DNA of 64,000 nt from Variovorax boronicumulans (GTDB lineage Bacteria > Pseudomonadota > Gammaproteobacteria > Burkholderiales > Burkholderiaceae_C), in assembly GCF_029892485.1 (NCBI RefSeq), contig NZ_JARXVG010000002.1, positions 248,001 to 312,000 on the forward strand, given 5' to 3'. The notes beneath the pieces are model-generated. The model searched no databases and was not told where the DNA came from. It saw nothing but the letters and a program-made list of their open reading frames with translations. The position numbers were made by a program, and so were the translations under genes. Positions 55,116 through 64,000 of the stretch are shown piece by piece (the first letter of the stretch is position 1; each line of letters begins with the position of its first letter).

Positions 55116-55570
55116 GCTACGCGTTTCCGATCCGCGTGTATTGGGAAGACACCGATGCCGGCGGCATCGTGTTCTATGCCAACTACCTGAAGTTCATGGA
55201 GCGTGGGCGCACCGAGTGGCTGCGCTCCATGGGCGTCGAGCAGCGCAGGCTGCGCGAGGAAACCGGCGGCCAGTTCGTGGTGAGCGAAACGCAGCTCAAA
55301 TACCATCGGCCCTCGCGCCTGGACGACGAACTGCTGGTGACCGCCGAGGCTCAACAATTGGGCAGCGCGTCATTGATAATCAAACAGCAAGTGCTATCAA
55401 AAACAGAGCAAGAGCGAACCGGCGCGCCGGAACCGGTCTTGCTGTGCGAAGGCACGATCCGCATCGGGTGGGTGGACGCCGCCACATTGCGCCCCGCACG
55501 CATACCGCCCCAGGTTTCGGGAACCCTCGAGCGCCACGGCGGCTCCATGACTCAACCTTTCAAGCCATGA
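55106..55570 (+). CDS. ybgC: acyl-CoA thioester hydrolase YbgC (tol-pal associated)
   Basis: A 154-residue hotdog thioesterase. The family signature is RVYWEDTDAGGIVFYANYLKFMERGRTEWL in parts, with the catalytic Asp in DTDAGG (Asp15/Asp17). It hydrolyses short-chain acyl-CoA or acyl-ACP and is always found with tolQRA. Two ATGs (55106, 55112) are in frame. An AT-rich insert-like segment (55362-55408) encodes SLIIKQQVLSKTEQERTGAP, a longer loop than usual. The stop overlaps tolQ as ATGA. Confidence 0.94.
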   Translation: MPMSYAFPIRVYWEDTDAGGIVFYANYLKFMERGRTEWLRSMGVEQRRLREETGGQFVVSETQLKYHRPSRLDDELLVTAEAQQLGSASLIIKQQVLSKTEQERTGAPEPVLLCEGTIRIGWVDAATLRPARIPPQVSGTLERHGGSMTQPFKP

Positions 55571-56289
55571 ACCAAGATCTTTCCATCATCAACCTCCTGC
55601 TCCACGCCAGTTTCGTGGTGCAAATGGTCGTGCTGCTGCTCGTGATCGTCTCGATTGCCAGCTGGGCCGCGATCATCCGCAAGTACTTCGCGCTGCGGCG
55701 CATGCGCACCCTCAACGACGACTTCGAGCGCGAGTTCTGGTCGGGCACCAGCCTCAACGAGCTGTTCGCCTCTGCCGCGCAGAACGCCAAGTTCGCAGGG
55801 CCCATGGAGCGCATCTTCGCCTCCGGCATGCGCGAATACCAGAAGCTGCGCGAGCGCCATGTGAGCGACCCCGCCACGCTGCTGGACGGCGCCCGCCGCG
55901 CGATGCGCGCGAGCTTCCAGCGCGAGCTCGATGCGGCCGAACAGAATCTCTCGTTCCTCGCCACCGTCGGTTCGGTGTCGCCTTACGTGGGCCTCTTCGG
56001 CACGGTCTGGGGGATCATGCACGCCTTCACCGGCCTCGCAGCCCTCGCGCAGGTGACGCTGGCCACCGTGGCGCCCGGCATCGCCGAAGCGCTGGTGGCC
56101 ACGGCCATCGGCCTCTTCGCGGCGATTCCCGCGGTGGTCGGCTACAACCGCTTCGCCCGCGAGATCGACAAGATCGCCATCGCCCTCGAGACCTACATCG
56201 AGGAGTTCTCCAACATCCTGCAGCGCAACCTCTCGGCCAATCCGGGCGCGAGCACGGCTGCAGGGTCGGTGGCTCCGGCCAACCGTTGA
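55567..56289 (+). CDS. tolQ: Tol-Pal proton channel subunit TolQ
   Basis: A 240-residue inner-membrane protein of the MotA/TolQ/ExbB family with three transmembrane helices (about 18-40, 138-160 and 172-195: SVSPYVGLFGTVWGIMHAF and GIAEALVATAIGLFAAIPAVVGYN). It forms the TolQR motor that energises TolA to constrict the envelope at division and keep outer-membrane integrity. The start overlaps ybgC; tolR follows 14 bases later. Confidence 0.96.
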   Translation: MNQDLSIINLLLHASFVVQMVVLLLVIVSIASWAAIIRKYFALRRMRTLNDDFEREFWSGTSLNELFASAAQNAKFAGPMERIFASGMREYQKLRERHVSDPATLLDGARRAMRASFQRELDAAEQNLSFLATVGSVSPYVGLFGTVWGIMHAFTGLAALAQVTLATVAPGIAEALVATAIGLFAAIPAVVGYNRFAREIDKIAIALETYIEEFSNILQRNLSANPGASTAAGSVAPANR

Positions 56290-56303
56290 ACGGGTAGCAG
56301 CGC

Positions 56304-56741
<438 letters not shown>

Positions 56742-56744
56742 GGC

Positions 56745-57662
56745 ATGTCGCTCGCACTGGACCGCCCCGAGTTCGCGCCGCCCCCTCAGCGCGGCACGCC
56801 GCGCGCCGTGGTGCTCGCCCTCATCGCGCATGCGCTGCTGATCGCGGCGCTGACGTGGGGGGTGCGCTGGCGCAGCGACGCCGACGAAGGCGCCGTCGAT
56901 GCGGAGCTGTGGTCGTCCACGGTGCAGCAGGCCGCGCCGCGCCTGTCCGCACCGGAGGCGCCGACGCCCGCTCCCGCACCGCCTCCGCCTGCTCCCACGC
57001 CGCCGCCGCCTCCTGCAGCCAAGGCCCCCGAGCCCGCGCCTGCACCCAAGGCCCCTGACATTGCCCTGGAGCGCGAGAAGAAGCTCAAGGAGCAGAAGGA
57101 ACAGAAAGAGCGCGAGCTGGAGCAACAGCAACAGCAAAAGAAGAAAGAGCTCGAAGCCAAACAGCGCGCCGAAGACGAGGCCCAGCGCAAGAAGGAACAG
57201 CAGCAGAAGCTCGCCGACCAGAAGAAGCAGCAGGAAGCGGAGGCCAAGCAAGCCGAAGCCAAGAAGGCCGAGGCCGCCGCCAAGCAGGCCGCCGCCGACC
57301 GTGCTGCCACGCTCAAGCGCATGCAGGGTCTGGCGGGCGCGAGCGGTGCCGACGATTCGAAGGGCACGGCACTGCGGTCTTCGGGTCCGTCGAGCGGCTA
57401 TGCCGGACGCATCGCCGCCGCGGTGCGCCCCAACATCACCTTCCCCGATGCCGACACGGTGAACGGCAATCCCGCCGCCGAATTCGAGGTGAACCTCGCA
57501 CCGGACGGCACCATCGTCGGCGTGAAGCTCACGCGCTCCAGCGGCCTGCCCTCCTGGGACGAAGCGGCCGAGCGCGGCCTGCGCAAGACCGACAAGCTGC
57601 CGCGCGACACCGACGGGCGCATCTTCCCGTCGCTGATCGTGTCGCTCCGGCCCAAGCGCTGA
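56745..57662 (+). CDS. tolA: cell envelope integrity protein TolA
   Basis: A 305-residue protein: an N-terminal membrane helix (VVLALIAHALLIAALTWGV, about 23-41), a Pro/Ala-rich stretch, a long charged coiled coil (about 105-190, EKKLKEQKEQKERELEQQQQ and onward), and a C-terminal globular TonB-like domain (YAGRIAAAVRPNITFPDADTVNGNPAAEFEVNLAPDG in parts). It links the TolQR motor to Pal/TolB. The end is 106 bases before the PBP gene, with a 10-bp hairpin (57672-57704) between. Confidence 0.95.
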   Translation: MSLALDRPEFAPPPQRGTPRAVVLALIAHALLIAALTWGVRWRSDADEGAVDAELWSSTVQQAAPRLSAPEAPTPAPAPPPPAPTPPPPPAAKAPEPAPAPKAPDIALEREKKLKEQKEQKERELEQQQQQKKKELEAKQRAEDEAQRKKEQQQKLADQKKQQEAEAKQAEAKKAEAAAKQAAADRAATLKRMQGLAGASGADDSKGTALRSSGPSSGYAGRIAAAVRPNITFPDADTVNGNPAAEFEVNLAPDGTIVGVKLTRSSGLPSWDEAAERGLRKTDKLPRDTDGRIFPSLIVSLRPKR

Positions 57663-57671
57663 TTTGCACCG

Positions 57672-57704
57672 GTTCCGGGCGCCCTTTCTCGGGCCGCCCG
57701 GAAC
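57672..57704 (+). terminator. hairpin after tolA
   Basis: GTTCCGGGCG and CGCCCGGAAC form a perfect 10-bp stem just after the tolA stop, around a loop whose CCC/GGG could extend it. No T-run follows, so it is more likely a processing or weak termination site between the tol genes and the PBP gene. Confidence 0.45.
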
Positions 57705-57768
57705 TCCGCTGTTGCCGCGCTGTCTACCCGCGCACAACAACAGCCGGGCTCCGCGCCCGCACAAGAAG

Positions 57769-59499
57769 ATGAATCCCAACGGCCGAATCCGCTACGGCAG
57801 CAGTCCGCTCTTGGCGAGCCCGACACCCGTCTGGCGCAGCAAGCTCATCGTGGCCAGCATCGCCTTCGGCTTCGTGCTGCTGGCCGGCCGGGCCGCCTAC
57901 GTGCAGGTCTTCAACCACGACTTCTTCCAGCACCAGGGCGAGGTGCGCTACCAGCGCACGCTGGAGCTGCCCGCGAACCGCGGGCGCATCCTCGACCGCA
58001 ACGGGCTGATCCTCGCCTCCGACATCCCGGCGCCCAGCATCTGGGCCATTCCCGAGGACATCGAGCGCGACGACCCCGCGGTGCAGGCCAAGCTCAGGCA
58101 GGCCGCCAAGCTGCTCGGCATGCCGCAGAAGGAGTTCGACAAGAAGCTCGAGGACGAGGACAAGACCTTCGTCTGGATCAAGCGCCAGGTCGACACCGCC
58201 GTCGGCAAGCAGGTCGCCGAACTCGGCATCAAGGGCCTCTATTTGCGCAGGGACTACCGGCGCCAGTACCCCGAGGGCGAGGCGGCCGCGCACCTGGCGG
58301 GCTTCACCAACGTGGAGGACATCGGGCAGGAAGGCGTCGAACTCGCCTTCAACAGCGAGCTGGCCGGCAAGGCGGGCTCCCGCCACGTCATCAAGGACCG
58401 CCTCGGCCACATCGTCGAGGACACCGAGGACCAGGTGCCGCCCACCGACGGCCATGACATCCAGCTGAGCATCGACGACCGGGTGCAGTTCGTGGCCTAC
58501 GAGAAGATCCGCGATGCCGTGGTCGCCAACAAGGCCCGGGCCGGCAGCGTGGTGGTGGTCGATGCCGAAACGGGCGAGCTGCTCGCCATGGCCAACTACC
58601 CGAGCTACGACCCGAACGACCGCCGCAATCTCACCGGCGAACAGCTGCGCAACCGCGCGATGACCGACGTGTTCGAGCCCGGCTCGACGATGAAGCCGAT
58701 CACCATCGCCACCGCGCTGCAGCTCGGGCGCGTGACGCCGCAGACGATCATCGACACCAACCCCGGCCGCATCACCGTCACGGGCGCGACGATCCACGAC
58801 GACGAGAACTTCGGCGTGCTCACGGTGCAGGGCGTGATCCAGAAATCGAGCAACGTGGGCGCCACCAAGATCTCGCAGCGCATGACGGCGCAGGAAATGT
58901 GGGACTCGTTCACCGCACTCGGCCTGGGCCAGAAGCCGCAGACGCCCTTCCCCGGCGCGGTGACCGGGCGCTTGCGGCCCTGGAAATCGTGGCGGCCGAT
59001 CGAGCAGGCCACCATGTCGTACGGCTACGGCCTCTCGGCATCGCTGTTCCAGATCGCACACGCCTACACGGCCTTCGCGCACAACGGCGAGGTCATTCCG
59101 GTGGGCCTTTTGAAGAGCACCAGCACCGAACCGCCCGGTGTGCAGGTGTTCTCTCCGCAGGTCGCGAGCGAGGTGCGCAAGATGATGCACATGGCGGCCG
59201 CGCCCGGGGGCACCGCGCCGCTCGCGCAGACCGAGGGCTACTCGGTCGGCGGCAAGACCGGCACCGCGCACAAGCAGGTCGGCAAGGGCTATGCGAGCAA
59301 CAAGTACCGCGCCTGGTACACCGGCATGTCGCCTATCGACAAGCCCCGCATCATCGTCGCGGTGATGATCGACGAGCCCGGCGCGGGCAAGTACTTCGGG
59401 GGCCTGGTCGCGGCACCGGTGTTCAGCCAGGTGGTGCAGCAGACGCTGCGCATCCTGAACGTGCTGCCCGACCTGCCGGTGGCCTCCATGGCGCACTGA
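57769..59499 (+). CDS. class B penicillin-binding protein (FtsI/PBP3-like)
   Basis: A 576-residue transpeptidase with an N-terminal membrane anchor (LIVASIAFGFVLLAGRAAYV, about 25-44), a pedestal domain (RGRILDRNGLILASDIPAPSIWAIPED) and a transpeptidase domain. The catalytic Ser306 lies in GSTMKP; KSSNVGATK and KTGTA (Lys496) follow. It is FtsI-type, but lies outside the division cluster, next to tolQRA; a second FtsI is therefore likely elsewhere. It may work in division-site or cell-wall remodelling. The start at 57769 has a poor Shine-Dalgarno. Confidence 0.92.
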   Translation: MNPNGRIRYGSSPLLASPTPVWRSKLIVASIAFGFVLLAGRAAYVQVFNHDFFQHQGEVRYQRTLELPANRGRILDRNGLILASDIPAPSIWAIPEDIERDDPAVQAKLRQAAKLLGMPQKEFDKKLEDEDKTFVWIKRQVDTAVGKQVAELGIKGLYLRRDYRRQYPEGEAAAHLAGFTNVEDIGQEGVELAFNSELAGKAGSRHVIKDRLGHIVEDTEDQVPPTDGHDIQLSIDDRVQFVAYEKIRDAVVANKARAGSVVVVDAETGELLAMANYPSYDPNDRRNLTGEQLRNRAMTDVFEPGSTMKPITIATALQLGRVTPQTIIDTNPGRITVTGATIHDDENFGVLTVQGVIQKSSNVGATKISQRMTAQEMWDSFTALGLGQKPQTPFPGAVTGRLRPWKSWRPIEQATMSYGYGLSASLFQIAHAYTAFAHNGEVIPVGLLKSTSTEPPGVQVFSPQVASEVRKMMHMAAAPGGTAPLAQTEGYSVGGKTGTAHKQVGKGYASNKYRAWYTGMSPIDKPRIIVAVMIDEPGAGKYFGGLVAAPVFSQVVQQTLRILNVLPDLPVASMAH

Positions 59500-59562
59500 T
59501 GGCTCATTGATTCACCTCGCTCGTTTAGGATCGTCTGCAACTCATTGCATGGCGCTCCTGAC

Positions 59563-60783
59563 ATGGTCGACACCCCTCCTGCCGTTCGCCTCGAAGACCT
59601 GACCCCGCTCCCCTACCAGCAAGCTCTGGCCGCCCATCTCCAGGCGAACGAGCCCGAGGTGTGGCGATGGGCCGCTTCCGCCGAGGCGCGCGAGGAGCAT
59701 GCCGCCGCGGTCCGCGCGGACCTGCTGCGCAATTCGTACCGGCTCGATGCCGATGCCCACCCCGAGCTGCATGCGCATTGCAATGCGGCAGCGCAGCGCC
59801 TGGGCATCACGGCGCGCATCGCGCTCTACCAGGCGGGCGACGGCACGATGAACGCCACCCTCTTCTTCCTGCCCGGCGAGGCGCACATCGTGCTCTCGGG
59901 ACCGCTCCTCGAACGATTGCAAGGCCCCGAACTGCAGGCCGTGCTCGGCCATGAACTGGCGCACTACCTGCTGTGGGAGCGCGACGGCGGCAAGTACCAC
60001 GTGGTCGACCGCATCCTGCAGGCCGCGGCCGCCGACTCCCGCGCAGACGCGAGTCACCTGCACGCGGCGCGGCGCTACGGCCTCTACACCGAGGCTTTTG
60101 CAGACCGCGGCGCCTGCATCGCCTGCGAATCGCTCGAACCGGCGGTCACCGCGCTGGTCAAGGTGCAGACGGGCCTTGCGCAGGTCAACGCGGCGAGCTA
60201 CCTGCGGCAGGCCGACGAGATCTGCGCAGCGCCCGAGCTCCAGACGCGCGGCACCAGCCACCCCGAGGTGTTCGTGCGGGCGCGCGCGCTGCGCCTTTGG
60301 ACCGAGCGCCAGCCCGAGGCTGATGAGTGGCTGGCCGGCGCGCTCGAAGGTCCGCTGGACCTCGCCACGCTCGACCTGCTCGGGCAGCAGCGCGCCGACG
60401 CGCTGACGCGCGAGACCATCGCCCAGTTGCTGCAGCGGCCCTTCCTTCAGTCCGATTCGCTGCTGGCCCATGCACGTCGCTTCTTCCCGAACTTCGCGCC
60501 ACCCGCCAGTCCGATGCCACCACCCGGGCCTGTGCCCGCGGGCGTGCACGACTACCTCGCCAGCGTGCTGGTCGATTTCGTCGCGGCCGACCCGGACCTG
60601 GACGACATCACACTCGCCGCCGCGCTCGGCCTTGCCGAAGCAATGGGCTGCGCCGCGCAGCTCGAAGAGCGCGTGGTGAAGGACATGCGCTTTCCCAAGC
60701 GCAGCCTCACCCGCGTGAAGCGCGATGCCGCGACCTTGCTCGAAAAGGCCGCCGCACAACACCTGCAAGGCGCATCCGCATGA
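59563..60783 (+). CDS. cytosolic M48-like zinc metalloprotease
   Basis: A 406-residue protein with no signal peptide or membrane helix. VLGHELAHYLLW gives zinc ligands His130 and His134 and catalytic Glu131; Glu177 in YTEAFADRGACIAC fits the third ligand, an M48-type arrangement. LFFLPGEAHIVLSGPLLERLQGPELQAVLGHELAHY is close to the M48 core (pieces). The C-terminal 200 residues are helical without a clear domain. It starts at ATG 59563 (a TTG at 59545 is possible) and overlaps the helicase gene by four bases. The function is unknown; a two-gene defence module is possible. Confidence 0.82.
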   Translation: MVDTPPAVRLEDLTPLPYQQALAAHLQANEPEVWRWAASAEAREEHAAAVRADLLRNSYRLDADAHPELHAHCNAAAQRLGITARIALYQAGDGTMNATLFFLPGEAHIVLSGPLLERLQGPELQAVLGHELAHYLLWERDGGKYHVVDRILQAAAADSRADASHLHAARRYGLYTEAFADRGACIACESLEPAVTALVKVQTGLAQVNAASYLRQADEICAAPELQTRGTSHPEVFVRARALRLWTERQPEADEWLAGALEGPLDLATLDLLGQQRADALTRETIAQLLQRPFLQSDSLLAHARRFFPNFAPPASPMPPPGPVPAGVHDYLASVLVDFVAADPDLDDITLAAALGLAEAMGCAAQLEERVVKDMRFPKRSLTRVKRDAATLLEKAAAQHLQGASA

Positions 60784-63700
60784 CCGCTCCCGTCGCTCCC
60801 CTTCTGCAACTGCTGGACACCGCCGACGCCCACGGCGGCCTGCAGACCGACGACGTGCTGAGCCTCGTGCTGCCGCTGCTGCGCGAAGTGTCCGCACTGC
60901 ACGAGCAAGGCAAGGTCGCCGCGCTCGGCACCGCCTTCGCCTACCGCGTCGACGACACGCCCGCCCTGGTGCTCGTGCAGCCCGAAGGCATCGAACCGCG
61001 CCAGAACCGCGAAGCCATCGCACCGCTCGAAGCACCCGCCGCCTCGGTGCTGCGCGTGGTCGGCGAGCATCGCGTGACGCTCGACGCCGACGAAGGCGTC
61101 TCGGTCGAGAACCTCGCGCTCATGGCCGACGCCGCGCCCGACGCCCTGCCGACGCGCCCCGTCTACCTGCCCGGCTACACCGCCTGGGAACTGCGCTTTG
61201 CGCACCACGACGCGCTGACCGACATCCTCTGCCTCGGCCAGGTGCTCGCGAGCCTCTCCTGCGGGCTCGATTTCACCGACAACGAGGAGCTGGCCCGCTT
61301 CGTCGCGAGCCGCGGCAACCTGTTCGCGCTCAACCGCCGCCTGCACCCGGTGGTGGGCGCGGTGATCGGCGAGATGACCGCGCTCGACCGCCACGAACGC
61401 GCACGCGACCTGCCTTCGGTGATCCGCCGCCTCGAAACCTACCGCGACCAGCCGCTGGACCTCGGCCTCGACCGCATCGCGCCCGCGAAGGACGGTGCAG
61501 GCCAGCGCCGCCAGGCGATCCGTGTGCACCTGCGCGACCGCCTCTTCGACCTCTCGCGCCGCAACCGCCTGCTGCACTTCAAGCCCAGCCAGACGCATGT
61601 GAACCTCACGGTGGCGAGCGTGCCGCTGGTGGTGGACATCAAGAACATCCGCGTCGACCAGCTCTGCGTGTGGGACGGCCGCTTCGCGAGCGATATCGCC
61701 ACCTGCGACCCCGTGCCGCTCGCGCGCTGGCTGCGCTTCGAAGACCAGCCGTATCTGCCAGGCGCGCTCGACCGCATCCTGCAGGAGGCGCGGCGCGACC
61801 GCTCCGAATACGGCTTCTCGCAGCTGTCGCTGGTCATCGCCTTCCTGCGCTGGCACAACCTGAAGGAAGGAGAGGCCGAGCGGGCCGAACGCATCGCCTC
61901 GCCGCTCCTGATGCTGTCGGTCGAGCTCACGCGCAAGAAGGGCGTGAAGGACCAGTACCTGCTCGAAGCGGCCTCCAGCGAAGCGCAGGTCAACCCGACG
62001 CTCAGGCACCACCTGCGCCAGCTCTACGGCATCGTGCTGCCCGAGACCATCGACCTGCGCGAAACCACCATCGAGCAGTTCCACGCCCAGCTGGCCGCGC
62101 AGATCGCGACGACGGAGCCCGGCGTGCAGCTGCGGCTTGTGAAGCAGCCCGAGATCGAGCTGATCCACCAGCGCGCCCGCCAGCGGCTCGAACAGTTCAA
62201 GCGGCGCACCCGCGTGCGCAACCCCGGCGCGCAGCCGGTGACCGCGCAGGACTTCAGCTATGCGAAGGACGACTTCCGCCCGCTGGGCCTGCAGCTCTAT
62301 CACGCGAGGGTGCGGCCGGTTCCTCTGCCGCTGCGTGGTGCGGTCGGCGCACGGCCGATGCCTCGCACACCGCAAATGGCCTCGACCGCCGCGCGGACCG
62401 AGCAGCAGACCTATTCGCTGCACGAGAGCACCGGCAATCCGTACCAGTGGGACGTCGACCTGACCTCGGTGACGCTCGGCAACTTCAACCACCGCAAGAT
62501 GTCGCTGGTGCGCGACTACTCGGCGCTGAGCGAAACCGAGATCGCGAGCGATGCCTTCGACCGCGTGTTCTCGCTGCAGCCGCGCCAGGTCGATGCCGAG
62601 ACGCCGGCCGCGCTGCCGCTGGCCGACCAGTGGCCCGTGGTGCAGGCCGATGCCACGCAGACCGCTGCGGTGGCGCTCGCGCGCACCGGCACCAGCTACA
62701 TCATCCAGGGACCGCCGGGCACGGGGAAATCGCAGACCATCACCAACCTCATTGCCGACTACGTGGGCCGAGGGCAGCGCGTGCTCTTCGTCTGCGAGAA
62801 GCGCGCGGCCATCGACGTGGTGTTCCACCGCCTGCGGCAGCAGGGGCTGGACGAGCTGTGCTGCATGATCCACGACTCGCAAGGCGACAAGAAGGCCTTC
62901 GTGCAGAACCTCAAGAAGACCTACGAGCATTGGCTCACGGCCCCCGAGGAGCTGGATGCCGAGACCCGCGAGCGCACGCAACTCGTCGACACCATGGACG
63001 CCGACCTGAAAGCGCTCGAACGCTTCGACGCCGCCATGCGCGAGGTGCCCGAGCACTTGGCCGTGACGGTGCGCACGCTGATGGCGCGGCTGATCGCGCT
63101 CAAGCCGCACGATCCCGCTTTGACACCGTTGCAGGCCGAGGCTCTGCCCGCTTTCGCGGCCTGGCGCCGGCATGAGGACCTGGTCGCGCGCCTGCACCTC
63201 GCCGTCACCGAAAGCCTCGGCGTGCCGCATCTGTCGGCGCATGCCTTCGCGCAACTCGCGCCCGTGCTGCTGCGGCAGGAGCGGCCGCTGGCGCGGCTGG
63301 TCGAACTCAGCGACCGCGCGGCTGAACAGATCGGGCCGCATCGCGATGCGTTGATCGAAGCCTGGTCGCCGCTGGTGGAAGCCCGCACGCTCTGGGGCGA
63401 CGCACTGGCCGTGGTGACCGACGCGCGACGTGTTTCTGCGCTCGCCGCACGTGGGCATCTTTCGCTGCTCGACACCGCACACCCCACCAGCCTCGCGTTC
63501 AGCGAAGCGATGGCGCAGCGCCGCGCATTGCAGCAAGTGCTGAACGAAGCCTTGGCACGCACAAGCAATTGGAAAGACAAGTTCTCGCCGGGCGACACCG
63601 AAGCCGGCCTCGCCCAGGCCAAGGCACAACAGGGCTCCCTGCTGCGCTGGCTCCAGCCCTCGTGGTGGCGCCTGTCGGGCGAACTCAAGCGCCGCTACAA

Positions 63701-64000
63701 CTTCGCGAAGCACGCGGTGCGCCCGCAGCCCAGCCAGGTGCTCGAAGAACTGCTGGCCGAGCACACGGCCCGCGCCGCTGTCGGCAAGCAGGCCGCACAG
63801 ATCAAGGCCACCTACGGCTGCACCGACCCCGACGACTTCGTGCAGCAGCTCGATGCCCTGCGCCGCGGCGATGCGACCGGCAACAACGTGCGCGCAGCCT
63901 TCCACGCGCACCTGCGCACCGAGCCCGGCGCGAGCCGCGACGTCGAACGGCAGGCCGCGCTCGGTGAGCGCACCGACGCGCTCGATGCCCTGTGGCACGA
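60780..64000 (+). CDS. DUF4011 superfamily 1 helicase, N-terminal part
   Basis: The first 1073 codons of a large protein that runs off the right edge. The DUF4011 domain begins near residue 250 (RDRLFDLSRRNRLLHFKPSQ). The Walker A GPPGTGKSQ is at 644-652, followed by RVLFVCEKRAAIDVVFHRL, a typical SF1 helicase/AAA12 segment. The later part is helical and less clear. Related proteins end in a second helicase domain and a Vsr-like nuclease and DUF3320; those parts would lie beyond the window. The start at 60780 overlaps the protease stop as ATGA, indicating coupled translation and a joint role. Confidence 0.85.
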   Translation, partial: MTAPVAPLLQLLDTADAHGGLQTDDVLSLVLPLLREVSALHEQGKVAALGTAFAYRVDDTPALVLVQPEGIEPRQNREAIAPLEAPAASVLRVVGEHRVTLDADEGVSVENLALMADAAPDALPTRPVYLPGYTAWELRFAHHDALTDILCLGQVLASLSCGLDFTDNEELARFVASRGNLFALNRRLHPVVGAVIGEMTALDRHERARDLPSVIRRLETYRDQPLDLGLDRIAPAKDGAGQRRQAIRVHLRDRLFDLSRRNRLLHFKPSQTHVNLTVASVPLVVDIKNIRVDQLCVWDGRFASDIATCDPVPLARWLRFEDQPYLPGALDRILQEARRDRSEYGFSQLSLVIAFLRWHNLKEGEAERAERIASPLLMLSVELTRKKGVKDQYLLEAASSEAQVNPTLRHHLRQLYGIVLPETIDLRETTIEQFHAQLAAQIATTEPGVQLRLVKQPEIELIHQRARQRLEQFKRRTRVRNPGAQPVTAQDFSYAKDDFRPLGLQLYHARVRPVPLPLRGAVGARPMPRTPQMASTAARTEQQTYSLHESTGNPYQWDVDLTSVTLGNFNHRKMSLVRDYSALSETEIASDAFDRVFSLQPRQVDAETPAALPLADQWPVVQADATQTAAVALARTGTSYIIQGPPGTGKSQTITNLIADYVGRGQRVLFVCEKRAAIDVVFHRLRQQGLDELCCMIHDSQGDKKAFVQNLKKTYEHWLTAPEELDAETRERTQLVDTMDADLKALERFDAAMREVPEHLAVTVRTLMARLIALKPHDPALTPLQAEALPAFAAWRRHEDLVARLHLAVTESLGVPHLSAHAFAQLAPVLLRQERPLARLVELSDRAAEQIGPHRDALIEAWSPLVEARTLWGDALAVVTDARRVSALAARGHLSLLDTAHPTSLAFSEAMAQRRALQQVLNEALARTSNWKDKFSPGDTEAGLAQAKAQQGSLLRWLQPSWWRLSGELKRRYNFAKHAVRPQPSQVLEELLAEHTARAAVGKQAAQIKATYGCTDPDDFVQQLDALRRGDATGNNVRAAFHAHLRTEPGASRDVERQAALGERTDALDALWH

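Noticed and set aside
60552..63998. Very long open frame on the minus strand opposite the DUF4011 helicase
   Set aside because: It mirrors the codon periodicity of a real plus-strand gene; its translation is low complexity (His/Arg/Val/Gly rich) with no domain, while the plus strand has a Walker A and DUF4011.

Overview
The window is 64 kb of very GC-rich DNA with almost no non-coding space. It carries about 61 real protein genes, one tRNA, one clear riboswitch and a handful of terminators and operators. There are no insertion sequences, phage genes, CRISPR arrays or rRNAs. Gene content and order point to a chromosome of a beta-proteobacterium of the Comamonadaceae, most like Variovorax: a glyA-nrdR pair next to a type IV pilus minor-pilin operon, a ribD-ribE-ribBA-ribH-nusB run leading into ybgC-tolQRA, a patatin/acetoacetate decarboxylase/3-hydroxybutyrate dehydrogenase run, and a DUF748 giant. 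This assignment is inference from gene families, not from a marker gene.

Layout. 1-7.7 kb: end of a DUF488 gene, a GST, an Lrp-type regulator, a dienoyl-CoA-reductase-like SDR, an OmpA-domain protein, a short family III CoA-transferase, an exported hypothetical protein, an EamA transporter, a cold-shock/DUF1294 membrane fusion and a tautomerase. 7.7-23 kb: a YgiQ radical SAM protein, a MarR-GNAT fusion, ketone-body/PHB-type genes (bdhA, adc, patatin), a CHRD lipoprotein, DUF924, a YihY-type membrane protein, a split chromate transporter, an aldo/keto reductase, DUF3237, a GNAT divergent from an XRE-cupin regulator, and a soluble hybrid histidine kinase. 23-28.7 kb (minus strand): lysC followed by tRNA-Ser(GCT), and a cysS-alkA-accA-tilS operon closed by a terminator. 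28.8-32.3 kb: a TPR protein, two tandem cyclophilins, lpxH and mtfA, ending at a bidirectional terminator. 32.4-39.3 kb (minus): a DUF349 protein with an RG-rich linker and a 1275-residue AsmA-like DUF748 protein. 39.3-39.9 kb is the only long gene-free stretch; it holds a strong promoter, a dyad and a possible structured RNA. 39.9-42.6 kb: a lytic transglycosylase, then a ZTP (pfl) riboswitch-glyA-nrdR. 42.7-49.7 kb (minus): pilV-pilW-pilX-pilY1-pilE-fimT, overlapping at most junctions. 49.9-59.5 kb: riboflavin synthesis, nusB, an aminotransferase, ybgC, tolQRA and a class B penicillin-binding protein, all on the plus strand and tightly packed. 59.6-64 kb: a cytosolic M48-like metalloprotease overlapping the start of a large DUF4011 superfamily 1 helicase that runs off the window.

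How the genes work together. Most of the window is housekeeping: one-carbon/purine balance (ZTP riboswitch, GlyA, NrdR), riboflavin synthesis, aspartate-family amino acids, fatty acid and lipid A synthesis, tRNA charging and modification, and cell-envelope constriction (Tol, PBP). The best candidates for something less described are the protease-helicase pair at the right edge, the short intergenic repeat that links two overlapping gene pairs, the structured region at 39.3-39.66 kb, and a RibBA whose second half has lost its zinc-binding residues.
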